This document shows positions 1 to 6,731 of a DNA stretch of 10,570 nt, one piece after another. Position numbers and translations under genes: made by a program. The notes below the pieces were generated by a model. That model did no database searches. It saw nothing but the letters and a program-made list of their open reading frames with translations, and had not been told where the DNA came from. Source of the DNA: CAZILN01 sp964540005 (GTDB taxonomy: Bacteria; Bacteroidota; Bacteroidia; Bacteroidales; SM23-62); assembly GCA_964540005.1 (NCBI GenBank), contig CAZILN010000217.1, forward strand, positions 1 through 10,570, given 5' to 3'. The first letter of the stretch is position 1. Each line of letters opens with the position of its first letter.

Positions 1-885
1 GAGGACATCAAGCTGCAGCATGGTAAATCAAAACTTGAAATCAGGTTGAAACTGCCAGCCGGTAGTGATTCCTTCATGATCCGGACCGATCAGATGCAGC
101 TGCAACAGATATTTACTAATTTAATTGATAATGCCATCAAGTTTACCTCTTCCGGTGTCATAGAGTTCGGCTATTCAAAGCTTATCGAGGAATCTGATGA
201 GATCCGGTCAGACAGTATTTTATTCTATGTGAAGGATACCGGGATAGGGATTGCCAAGAAAGACAAGGAAAAAATATTTGATCGCTTTGTTAAAATAGTT
301 GATAAAGTTGACTACCTGCACCGTGGGACCGGACTTGGCCTGACCTTATGCCGCGACCTGGTTCACCTGCTGAAGGGTGAGATATGGGTGGAATCATCTC
401 TTGGTAAGGGTTCAACCTTTTATTTCACCCTGCCCATCCAGGCATCCAGAGTCAGGGAGGTCAGCTCACAACTTAAGAAAGCCAGGAGATGGGACTTCAG
501 TGAAAAGACCATCCTGATAGCCGAAGACACAGAATCCAATTACCTCTACCTGAAGGAAATACTTGGCGGTACGAATGCAACAATTATAAGAGCCAAAGAC
601 GGCAAAGAAGCAATTGATTTGTTCCGTCAGCATAAGGATAGTATTGATTTCATCTTCATGGATATTCTCATGCCTGAATTTGATGGGTATGAAGCCACCC
701 ACAGGATCAGGGATATCAAGCAAGATGTTATTATTGTGGCACAAACTGCCTTTGCTTTTGAAGGAGAGCTCGAAAACGGTTTATACGCCGGCTGCTTCAA
801 CGATTACATATTGAAGCCCTTTGAACTGAAGACCATCCGGAAATTGCTGGAAAAATACCTTCTGGGAAAGGAGGACCATTCTTAA
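1..885 (+). CDS. Hybrid sensor histidine kinase, C-terminal part (5' truncated by window)
   Basis: The reading frame is open from the first base, so this is the end of a longer protein, and its sensor and His-phosphorylation regions lie outside the window. The visible part begins with an HATPase_c domain. Its N-box reads FTNLIDNAIKF, the G1 box is DTGIGIA (Asp codon at 235), the F-box is IFDRF, and the G2 box is GTGLGLTLC. A receiver domain follows from about base 505. It has the acidic pair E-D (523-528), the phospho-accepting Asp in FMDILMPEFDG (661-663), the conserved Thr in AQTAF (745-747) and the Lys in LKPFE (814-816), so it looks fully functional. Such kinases pass phosphate from His to their own receiver and often on to a phosphotransfer protein. 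The gene is separated from the redox cluster by another gene and a terminator, so a regulatory link is not shown. The internal TTG at 46 is not a credible start. Confidence 0.93.
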   Translation, partial: EDIKLQHGKSKLEIRLKLPAGSDSFMIRTDQMQLQQIFTNLIDNAIKFTSSGVIEFGYSKLIEESDEIRSDSILFYVKDTGIGIAKKDKEKIFDRFVKIVDKVDYLHRGTGLGLTLCRDLVHLLKGEIWVESSLGKGSTFYFTLPIQASRVREVSSQLKKARRWDFSEKTILIAEDTESNYLYLKEILGGTNATIIRAKDGKEAIDLFRQHKDSIDFIFMDILMPEFDGYEATHRIRDIKQDVIIVAQTAFAFEGELENGLYAGCFNDYILKPFELKTIRKLLEKYLLGKEDHS

Positions 886-967
886 ATAAAATATTTTTCA
901 GAAGCAACTTCCGAAAATTTGAGCTGTCTATAAGAGTAAAGCATCAAATAAAAGCTATGAAACGAGC

Positions 968-1084
968 ATGAAATACAATAAATATAAATACACCGGATTC
1001 AGGTCAGGAATTGAGTGTTGGCGGATCCCGCAGGATGTGTTGAAGGACCTGAATGGTGACGGGCTGAAAGAGGGTGGTATGTGA
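968..1084 (+). CDS. Doubtful small ORF, 38 residues
   Basis: An ATG at 968 opens 38 codons ending at TGA 1082-1084. The product is basic and Tyr-rich at its start (MKYNKYKYTGF) and ends with DLNGDGLKEGGM. The D-x-N-x-D-G pattern resembles a calcium-binding loop of the dockerin, EF-hand or FG-GAP type. There is no signal peptide, no membrane segment and no obvious ribosome binding site. It could be a real small protein, a remnant of a larger gene, or chance. I do not recognise a family. Confidence 0.2.
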   Translation: MKYNKYKYTGFRSGIECWRIPQDVLKDLNGDGLKEGGM

Positions 1085-1145
1085 GGGATTCAGAGATACC
1101 AGACCGTCATCCCGGGTCTTCCTTTTCATAAATCAATATACGATC

Positions 1146-1175
1146 AGGCCAGATAATCAACTGATTATCTGGCCT
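1146..1175 (+). terminator. Perfect 14-bp inverted repeat, possible terminator
   Basis: The sequence aggccagataatca (1146-1159) is followed, after the two bases ac, by its exact reverse complement (1162-1175). The RNA would form a long hairpin whose top base pairs probably open to give a four-base loop. It is followed by tttaataag, a short and broken U tract, so it could be a weak terminator for transcripts from upstream. The near-perfect symmetry would also suit a protein-binding palindrome or a small repeated element. Confidence 0.5.
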
Positions 1176-1277
1176 TTAATAAGAAGTACTCCTCATATAT
1201 TAAGGATGCACAGGATCTTTGCTGTAACAAAATTTATTTTTATTCGTCTTTAGTATAAACCTTATACCTATAGCAAA

Positions 1278-1784
1278 ATGAAAAAGATAATAATACTTAT
1301 AGCAGCAGCTTTCATATATATTGGAGCGAATGCACAAAACAGCGAGATACGCTGCCTGGTTGACACATACAGTGGAGAAGAGGATGTTCTTTCTCTTTAT
1401 ATTCCCGGTTTTCTTTGCAAACTGGCGGCAAACATTGCGGATTGCAGCTGTGAGGAAAAGGAATTACTTCGTTCCATACAATCTGTAAGGATACTGGTCA
1501 GTGAGAATCCCGGACTTAACCGGCAGGTGAATTTTGTGGAAGAACTGGAAACTGATAAATGGGGACCCGATTACCACCTTATGTTATCAGTCAACGAAGG
1601 AGATGAGGATGTCAGGATCTTTTGCCATGAAAAATCGGGCCGGGTCAGGGACCTGATCATTGTGGTCAGCGGAGAGGATGAGAATGTCCTGGTACAGGTG
1701 AAGGGAAGGATGCAAACGGATATGCTCCATGCCCTGGGAGGGGTTATTGATGTAGAGGCTGCAGAATTTACCAAAGAATTATAG
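1278..1784 (+). CDS. Secreted DUF4252-like protein
   Basis: This 168-residue protein starts with a clear signal peptide, MKKIIILIAAAFIYIGANAQ, with likely cleavage after A-N-A or Q20. The mature part of about 148 residues has the layout of the Bacteroidota DUF4252 family: an early segment on small folded strands (DVLSLYIPGFLCKLAANI), a middle strand (SIQSVRILVSENPG), a helix, and a final segment with strands RIFCHEKSGRVRDLIIVVSG and VLVQVKGRMQTDML. Members are small exported proteins whose biochemical role is unknown to me. It is transcribed alone, between a gap of 390 bases and a strong terminator, and so is probably not part of the redox cluster downstream. The start is the first ATG and is placed correctly for the signal peptide. 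The family call rests on recalled pattern, not on a search. Confidence 0.8.
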   Translation: MKKIIILIAAAFIYIGANAQNSEIRCLVDTYSGEEDVLSLYIPGFLCKLAANIADCSCEEKELLRSIQSVRILVSENPGLNRQVNFVEELETDKWGPDYHLMLSVNEGDEDVRIFCHEKSGRVRDLIIVVSGEDENVLVQVKGRMQTDMLHALGGVIDVEAAEFTKEL

Positions 1785-1813
1785 CCTGTTATATACTGTA
1801 AGTTTATTCGTGT

Positions 1814-1846
1814 AAACCGGTGGGGATCTGCTTCACCGGTTTTTTT
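1814..1846 (+). terminator. Intrinsic terminator
   Basis: The stem aaaccggtg (1814-1822) pairs with caccggttt (1834-1842) around an 11-base loop, and the run of T continues to 1846. It starts 30 bases after the stop of the DUF4252-like gene and separates it from the cluster that begins at 1987. Confidence 0.85.
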
Positions 1847-1938
1847 AATTCTGTTCTGCATATATATTCCTATTTAGACATATAATAAATTAGATTAACC
1901 AGTTGAATTAGCTTCAAAATCTCACCAAAATCCTGTCA

Positions 1939-1946
1939 TATCTTTA
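1939..1946 (+). promoter_or_regulatory. Possible -7 element of a Bacteroidota promoter
   Basis: The octamer tatcttta matches the Bacteroidota -7 consensus TAnnTTTG at all fixed positions but the last. It sits 41 bases before the ATG at 1987, in the AT-rich stretch after the terminator at 1814-1846. The matching -33 TTTG is not clear: only ttca (1913-1916) lies near the expected spacing. It is a weak candidate for the promoter of the propeller gene and perhaps of the genes that follow. Confidence 0.3.
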
Positions 1947-1986
1947 TAATTTTCCCGTTTTTTTGAAATACCAAAAGAGTAGGAAT

Positions 1987-3198
1987 ATGAGAAGAATACT
2001 ATTAGTGGCATTCCTGTGTTTAAATGCATTGATAATTACGGCCCAGGAGGCAACAAAATGGAGGGGCCCTCAGGGGAACGGCAGTTATCCTGACCTGAAC
2101 CTGCTTCAGTCCTGGCCGGATGAAGGTCCTGAATTGTTATGGCATACTGACGGGCTCGGACAGGGGTACTCCTCACCTGTGTTTGCTGGCGGGAAGATTT
2201 TTCTTACAGGTATGCTTAATGGTACAGGGTATATATTTATTCTGACCGGTGAGGGTAAGCTGCTGAATAAATATCCCTATGGGAAAGAATACTCCACCTC
2301 TTATCCAGGCAGCCGGTCGAGTCCAACTGTTGCAGGCGAACTCGCTTATATATATTCAGGACTCGGAAAACTGGTATGTATGAATACCGGGAACGGTACT
2401 GTGATATGGTCCAAAGAGATGTTCAGGGACTTTGACGGAAGGAACACTGAATGGGGTGTGGCCGAAACGCCGGTCGTGGATGGTAATGTGATCTATTGTT
2501 GTCCGGGCGGAAAAAATTTCAATGTAATTGCCCTGGATCGTCACGATGGTAAACTGATCTGGAAGTGTTCAGGAAAAGGAGAAATACCTGCCTATAACAC
2601 CCCTCTCCTGGTGGATCTGCCGCAAGGAAAATTACTGGTGGCCATGATGGCCAGCCATACCCTGGGAATAGACGCCGGCACGGGTGAATTATTTTGGACA
2701 CAGCCTCAGCCCAATGCTTACTCCGTTCACGCAAATACAGCTATTTCAATGGATGGGGGGCTATATTGCTTCAGCGGTTACGGCCGGGGAGGATTCAAAC
2801 TGGAACTTACCGCTGATGGCCGCGTGGCTGAAAAAGTATGGACCAATAAAAGCCTGGACAGCAGGATGGGGGGCGCCGTTCTCGTGGATGATCACCTCTA
2901 TGGTTCGGGGGATTCCGATCGTTCATGGAAGTGCCTGGACTGGAAAACCGGGAAGCAGACATACAGTTCGACCGAAATCGGGAACGGGGTGGTCATTTCT
3001 GCAGATGGTCTCCTGTTCTGTTACAGCCAACGGGGAGAACTGGCTATAGTAAAAGCCAGTCCGGATAAATTTGAAGTTACCGGCAAAACACGTGTGTCAA
3101 TGGGTTCGGGCCAGCACTGGGCACATCCTGTCATCAATAATGGCCGCCTGTTTGTCAGGCACGGAGATGTTCTCATGGCCTATAAGATCTCTGAATAG
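1987..3198 (+). CDS. Secreted PQQ-like beta-propeller protein
   Basis: This 403-residue protein has a signal peptide (MRRILLVAFLCLNALIITAQ), after which it reads EATKWRGPQGNGSYPD, a common opening of exported propeller proteins of the PQQ_2 / BamB-like superfamily. Repeated blades carry the G-x-x-x-W signature: GPELLWHT near 48-54, GTVIWSK near 137-143, GKLIWKC near 188-194 and GELFWTQ near 233-239. The protein ends with HWAHPVINNGRLFVRHGDVLMAYK, the closing strand. It probably folds as one seven- or eight-bladed propeller in the periplasm. The repeats do not by themselves show binding of the cofactor PQQ, and I see no dehydrogenase active site. A Cys-Cys pair is at 171-172. The frame also allows a TTG start at 1963, but ATG at 1987 starts exactly at the signal peptide. 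It lies first in the run leading to the iron-sulfur genes, although the pseudogene intervenes. Confidence 0.9.
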   Translation: MRRILLVAFLCLNALIITAQEATKWRGPQGNGSYPDLNLLQSWPDEGPELLWHTDGLGQGYSSPVFAGGKIFLTGMLNGTGYIFILTGEGKLLNKYPYGKEYSTSYPGSRSSPTVAGELAYIYSGLGKLVCMNTGNGTVIWSKEMFRDFDGRNTEWGVAETPVVDGNVIYCCPGGKNFNVIALDRHDGKLIWKCSGKGEIPAYNTPLLVDLPQGKLLVAMMASHTLGIDAGTGELFWTQPQPNAYSVHANTAISMDGGLYCFSGYGRGGFKLELTADGRVAEKVWTNKSLDSRMGGAVLVDDHLYGSGDSDRSWKCLDWKTGKQTYSSTEIGNGVVISADGLLFCYSQRGELAIVKASPDKFEVTGKTRVSMGSGQHWAHPVINNGRLFVRHGDVLMAYKISE

Positions 3199-3234
3199 AA
3201 CCTTAAAATCATTATTAATCTGAAAAATAATCCT

Positions 3235-3516
3235 ATGAGAAGTATATCAATATGACTGTTGCTCTGCTGTTCGTTTTCTGCCTGCGATCAGCCTTCCGTT
3301 ATGCTGCAACTCTCGGCTGACGGATCATCCTATAAAGAAAAGTGGGTCAACAATACCCTGGATAACCATCATCATGGTATAATAAGGGAAACATCATCTT
3401 TGCCGACGAATTATTATATTTATACGAGGAAAAAGATGGTTATATCGGCCTGGCAGAACCGGATCCGGCACGGGGATGTATTAATGGTATATGATATTCG
3501 CAATACCAGGCCATAA
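3235..3516 (+). pseudogene. Collapsed PQQ-like beta-propeller lipoprotein gene
   Basis: Pieces of a propeller gene related to the one at 1987 are joined after large losses. ATG 3235 begins MRSISI, then an in-frame TGA (3253-3255), then LLLCCSFSAC, a lipoprotein-type signal with a lipobox-like end. A TGG to TGA change would explain the stop. The frame then jumps straight to a C-terminal blade, SVMLQLSADGSSYKEKW and NNTLDNHHHG, comparable to residues 268-296 of the upstream protein. A second piece, IIFADELLYLYEEKDGYIGL (about 3393-3452), is in another frame. The last piece, RHGDVLMVYDIRN, is back in the first frame and matches the RHGDVLMAYK ending of the upstream protein. At least one stop, two deletions and a frame change make a working product very unlikely. 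The lost part is the N-terminal half of the propeller. A tail in the second frame runs on to TGA 3558-3560. Confidence 0.85.
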
Positions 3517-3556
3517 AAGGAGGAACTATCGTTTATAAACTGAATTCGGAAATTAT

Positions 3557-4981
3557 TTGAAGAAGATCCGGCACATACTGACCTGTTTTCTGACAGGCAT
3601 AGGCACCCTGGCACTTATCTGGTGGCTTCTGAGCAATCCGACCAAAAATCTTTCTGCCAGCGTTCCCGGATTGGATAACAGGGTAAGTGAAACCGAAACG
3701 GTAGAAGAGAATATTATCATCGGAGAACATTTTGAACGGTATGAGGAGAATTTATCTGATCTGCGGGAACAATGGCCGCGTTTCAGGGGAGCTGATTTTG
3801 ATAATATCTCCAAAACGGGTCTTAAGCTGATAGACAAATTCCCGGCTGACGGACCGGACATTTTGTGGTCTGTCGAACTGGGTGAGGGACATGCAGGTCC
3901 TGCTGTTTTTAACGGGGCTGTCTATTTAATGGATTACGATGAAGAAAAGCGGGCCGATATGCTCAGGTGTTTCTCACTGACCCGGGGGACTGAATTATGG
4001 AGGAGGTGGTACAATGTGAATGTTAAGAGGAATCACGGTATGTCAAGAACGGTCCCGGCAGTTACAGATGATTTCATTCTGACCATTGGTCCGAGAAGCC
4101 ATGTCATGTGTGTTGAGCGGGAAACCGGGGATTTCCTCTGGGGGATAGATATAGAAAAGGAATACCTGACTGAGATACCCTTCTGGTATACAGGTCAGTG
4201 TCCCCTGATTGATAATGGACTGGCAATTATTGCCACCGGGGGCAGGTCCCTGATGATTGCCGTTGATTGCGCCACCGGGAAGCTTGTCTGGGAAACCCCC
4301 AATGCGGGAGAGTGGAAAATGTCTCATTCATCCATTATGCCCTTTACCTTCGGAAACAAGAAAATGTACGTTTACAGTGCCGTTGGCGGAGCCTGCGGGA
4401 TATCCGCCGGGGGAGAGGATGCCGGTGAGATACTCTGGAGCACTTCGGCCTGGACACATCCTGTTGTGGCCCCTTCACCGGTCTGCATGCCGGATGGTAA
4501 GATATTTCTTTCTGCCGGTTATGGCGCCGGGAGCATGCTGCTGCAATTATACGAGGAATCCGGGAATTTCCGTGTAGAGGTAGTACAGGAATACACTCCG
4601 AAGGATGGATTGGCCAGTGAACAGCAGACGCCATTATATTATATGGGCCATCTGTTCGGCATACTTCCCAAGGATGCCGCCGCCCTGCGCAACCAGCTGG
4701 TATGTGTGGATCCTTCAGATTGTACATCCATAGTCTGGTCAAGTGGTAAAGAAAGCCGGTTCGGACTCGGTCCATACATCCTGGCCGATGACAAGATCTT
4801 TCTGCTGGGTGATGACGGAACCCTTACTATTATCTCACCGAATACCAGCAGATATGTACAGCTTGACCAGGTCAGGGTATTTGAAGCACAGGATGCCTGG
4901 GCACCCTTGGCTGTTGTAGACGGCTACCTCCTGCTTCGGGATTCAAAAACCATGGTATGCATTGATATTAAAGCCATCTGA
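3557..4981 (+). CDS. Membrane-anchored PQQ-like beta-propeller protein (TTG start)
   Basis: This 474-residue protein begins MKKIRHILTCFLTGIGTLALIWWLL, a basic start and one hydrophobic helix (about 6-25) that is either an uncleaved anchor or a signal. A linker of about 45 residues follows, then the propeller from about 73 (WPRFRGADFDNISKTG). Blade signatures include PDILWSV (100-106), GTELWRR (144-150), GDFLWGI (191-197), GKLVWET (241-247) and GEILWST (290-296). The propeller should lie outside the cytoplasmic membrane. No ATG lies in frame near the start and a stop is at 3536-3538, so TTG 3557 is the only start that keeps the hydrophobic helix. It overlaps the last stop of the pseudogene frame as t-t-g-a. 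The next gene starts two bases after its stop. It diverges from the protein at 1987 and is not a simple duplicate. I infer a structural or binding role, since no catalytic residues can be named. Confidence 0.88.
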   Translation: MKKIRHILTCFLTGIGTLALIWWLLSNPTKNLSASVPGLDNRVSETETVEENIIIGEHFERYEENLSDLREQWPRFRGADFDNISKTGLKLIDKFPADGPDILWSVELGEGHAGPAVFNGAVYLMDYDEEKRADMLRCFSLTRGTELWRRWYNVNVKRNHGMSRTVPAVTDDFILTIGPRSHVMCVERETGDFLWGIDIEKEYLTEIPFWYTGQCPLIDNGLAIIATGGRSLMIAVDCATGKLVWETPNAGEWKMSHSSIMPFTFGNKKMYVYSAVGGACGISAGGEDAGEILWSTSAWTHPVVAPSPVCMPDGKIFLSAGYGAGSMLLQLYEESGNFRVEVVQEYTPKDGLASEQQTPLYYMGHLFGILPKDAAALRNQLVCVDPSDCTSIVWSSGKESRFGLGPYILADDKIFLLGDDGTLTIISPNTSRYVQLDQVRVFEAQDAWAPLAVVDGYLLLRDSKTMVCIDIKAI

Positions 4982-4983
4982 AA

Positions 4984-5955
4984 ATGAAAAAACCAGCCCT
5001 TATCATTGTATTGATTTTACTGACCGCGGTCATCATCTACATTGTAATCGGGGATTTTAATTCAACCCGGGTAGGGAACCGGTCTGAAAATATCTATGAG
5101 CTGGATGTGGACCAGTTCAAATCTGTGGATCCTTCCCTTATCAGCCACCGGGAAACCAGGAACTATACACTGGATGCCTTCAGGGTATCCGGACTGGCCT
5201 ACTCCAATAAGAAATTATTTCTGGCAGCCGATCAGTATTACCAGGTATTTGATCTTGCAGGCAGGCAGTTGCTGAAAGTTGAATTGCCTGATTCGGTTAT
5301 CTGCCTGAACGTGATGGAGGATGAATCTGTTGTCGTGGGCTTCAGACAATACATTGCGATGTATAATGCCTCGGGTGAGCAGGTTTGGACCTCTGGCCTC
5401 CTGGGTGAACGGGCAGTCATCACTGCCCTGGCCGTAAAAAAGGATCTCATCTTCATTGCAGATGCCGGCGGCAGGTGCGTGCATCGTTTCAACAGGGATG
5501 GCAGCAAAATAGACCATTTCGAAGGTAAAACCGGTGGCAAGGACCTGCACGGGTTCATTGTTCCCAGCGCAAATTTTGATATTGATATTAATGCTGAAGG
5601 AGAATTATGGGTGGTCAACCCGGGAAAGCATGCACTGGAAAATTACACTGACGATGGAGAACTGAGAGGATTCTGGGAAAATACCTCTGTCAGGGTGGAA
5701 GGTTTCAGCGGTTGCTGTAACCCGGCACATTTTGCTTTTCTCCCAGACGGATCCTTCATTACCAGTGAAAAAGGAATGGTCCGCATTAAGATCCATAAGC
5801 CGTCAGGTGAATTCCAGTCAGTCGTGGCCCCGCCGGAACTGTTTGCCGAACATGGGAAAGCACCTGACATAGTGAGCGATGAAGAAGGGAACATCTATGC
5901 CCTTGATTATGAAAAGAAAGTGATACGATTGTTCGAACCAGCAATTCAACCATGA
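4984..5955 (+). CDS. Membrane-anchored NHL-type beta-propeller protein with Cys-Cys motif
   Basis: This 323-residue protein starts with a basic end and a strong hydrophobic helix (about 4-22), followed by an external domain. The domain has NHL or six-bladed-propeller style repeats: VSGLAYSNKKLFLAADQY (68-85), ITALAVKKDLIFIADAGG (146-163), FDIDINAEGELWVVNPG (198-214), PAHFAFLPDGSFITSEKG (247-264) and PDIVSDEEGNIYALD (294-308). The segment GFSGCCNPAHFAFLPDG (240-256) holds vicinal Cys 244-245. From memory, G-C-C-N-P followed by LPDG and TSEKG recurs in exported NHL proteins of several phyla, so the pair is probably functional, for example as a vicinal disulfide or a metal or haem contact, but this is not shown here. 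Its stop overlaps the ATG of the next gene (A-T-G-A), which suggests coupled translation. It is not a PQQ_2-type propeller like its neighbours. Confidence 0.85.
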   Translation: MKKPALIIVLILLTAVIIYIVIGDFNSTRVGNRSENIYELDVDQFKSVDPSLISHRETRNYTLDAFRVSGLAYSNKKLFLAADQYYQVFDLAGRQLLKVELPDSVICLNVMEDESVVVGFRQYIAMYNASGEQVWTSGLLGERAVITALAVKKDLIFIADAGGRCVHRFNRDGSKIDHFEGKTGGKDLHGFIVPSANFDIDINAEGELWVVNPGKHALENYTDDGELRGFWENTSVRVEGFSGCCNPAHFAFLPDGSFITSEKGMVRIKIHKPSGEFQSVVAPPELFAEHGKAPDIVSDEEGNIYALDYEKKVIRLFEPAIQP

Positions 5956-6164
5956 ACCGGAAAGAATTCATACAGGCTTCAGTCCGCTACCTGATGCTGT
6001 GTACCATCCTGGCATTTACAGGACTTCTGGCGTACCGCAGGCGAATAGCACCGGGAACAGGATGTCCTTCCCGACAGAACTGCAGCAACTGCAGGAGATC
6101 GGACTCCTGTAGCCTGCCTGGATATAAAAAATACCTGGAAGATGAAAAAGAAAAAAAGTCTTAA
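5952..6164 (+). CDS. Small one-helix protein with C-x5-C-x2-C-x5-C motif
   Basis: This 70-residue protein opens MNRKEFIQASVRYL, passes through one hydrophobic helix (about 13-27), and is followed by Y-R-R-R and then a Cys-rich segment. Cys 38, 44, 47 and 53 form the symmetric pattern C-x5-C-x2-C-x5-C, and the tail is charged (YLEDEKEKKS). Four spaced Cys could hold an iron-sulfur cluster, a zinc ion or two disulfides. The start NRKEFIQ closely parallels the Tat-like NRRDFIE at the start of the next protein, so this may be a Tat-like signal or anchor with Arg-Lys. Its start overlaps the previous stop and its end overlaps the next start by 23 bases, so it is very likely translated and made alongside the ferredoxin. 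I recall similar short Cys-rich proteins next to exported ferredoxins but cannot name a family. Confidence 0.75.
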   Translation: MNRKEFIQASVRYLMLCTILAFTGLLAYRRRIAPGTGCPSRQNCSNCRRSDSCSLPGYKKYLEDEKEKKS

Positions 6165-6708
6165 CCGGAGGGATTTTATAGAGAAGGGTGCCAGGCTGTC
6201 ACTGCTGGTGGCAGTTGGAGGGGTGGGCGGACTTGCCTTGAAGAAAACAAACACAAAAGAATGGGTCTGGCAGATCGATCCGTTCGAATGTACCCAGTGC
6301 GGAAGATGTGCCACCGAATGTGTAATGAACCCCTCAGCCGTTAAATGTGTCCATGCATACGATATATGCGGGTATTGCGATCTATGCGGAGGCTACCTGA
6401 TACCTGACCCGGTAAGCATAGATACCGGCGCCGAGAACCAGTTATGCCCCACTGGAGCCATCTCCCGGAATTTCATTGAAGAGCCCTACTTCGAATATGT
6501 AATTGACGAGGATCTGTGTATTGGTTGTGCAAAATGTGTCAAGGGTTGTGCATCTTTCGGTAACGGATCCCTTCACCTCCAGATACGGCACGACCTCTGC
6601 CTGAATTGCAACCAGTGTGCCATTGCCAGGGTATGTCCCAACAAAGCCATCAGCCGGGTTCCCTCTGATGAGCCGTACAAGATAAAGGGGAGTTTTACCA
6701 AATCATAA
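6142..6708 (+). CDS. Tat-exported four-cluster polyferredoxin
   Basis: This 188-residue protein has a twin-arginine-type start (LNRRDFIEKG followed by a hydrophobic stretch to about residue 33), so it is probably folded in the cytoplasm and then exported or anchored. The mature part has 17 Cys. Two ferredoxin units follow the classical pairing. The first uses C50, C53, C56 with C102-P and C76, C79, C82 with C60. The second uses C126, C129, C132 with C165-P and C153, C156, C159 with C136. This predicts four [4Fe-4S] clusters, and Cys 69 is left over. The family is the NrfC/DmsB-like electron-transfer subunits. These usually pass electrons between a membrane partner and a catalytic subunit, but no such catalytic subunit is in the window. 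It starts inside the end of the small Cys-rich gene and is followed after 23 bases by the membrane iron-sulfur protein, its likely partner. Confidence 0.9.
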   Translation: MKKKKSLNRRDFIEKGARLSLLVAVGGVGGLALKKTNTKEWVWQIDPFECTQCGRCATECVMNPSAVKCVHAYDICGYCDLCGGYLIPDPVSIDTGAENQLCPTGAISRNFIEEPYFEYVIDEDLCIGCAKCVKGCASFGNGSLHLQIRHDLCLNCNQCAIARVCPNKAISRVPSDEPYKIKGSFTKS

Positions 6709-6731
6709 ACTGAGTACCGCAGAAAAAACTC

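Larger units (their letters stand above)
886..1277. other. Intergenic gap of about 390 bases
   Basis: No convincing gene is seen here. Three hairpins can be read. One at 895-917 pairs ttttc-a-gaag with cttc-c-gaaaa around a three-base loop, just after the kinase stop. It lacks a long U tract on the + strand but could help end the kinase transcript. A second at 1101-1119 (agacc/ggtct) is weak. The third, at 1146-1175, is strong and listed separately. One 38-codon ORF (968-1084) is also listed separately. The last 60 bases are AT-rich and probably hold the promoter of the gene at 1278, but I could not find a clear Bacteroidota-type promoter (TTTG about 20 bases before TAnnTTTG). Confidence 0.6.

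Noticed and set aside
466..744. A 92-residue ORF on the - strand inside the kinase receiver domain
   Set aside because: The + strand carries all the conserved receiver residues, so the reverse ORF is a shadow.
1963..1986. TTG start eight codons upstream of the first secreted propeller
   Set aside because: It would place MKYQKSRN before the signal peptide. ATG 1987 gives a normal signal peptide start.
3253..3255. In-frame TGA as a recoded codon (Trp or selenocysteine)
   Set aside because: The gene downstream of the TGA also has deletions and a frame change, and other genes here use TGA as a stop. A loss-of-function mutation explains it.
3259..3516. An 85-residue ORF that could be called a small gene
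   Set aside because: Its ends match the signal sequence and last strand of a propeller protein, and the missing middle lies partly in another frame. It is debris of a larger gene, not a small gene.
4344..4775. A 143-residue ORF on the - strand
   Set aside because: It is opposite intact blades of the propeller gene at 3557-4981, and its composition (many His, Arg and Pro) is that of an antisense reading.
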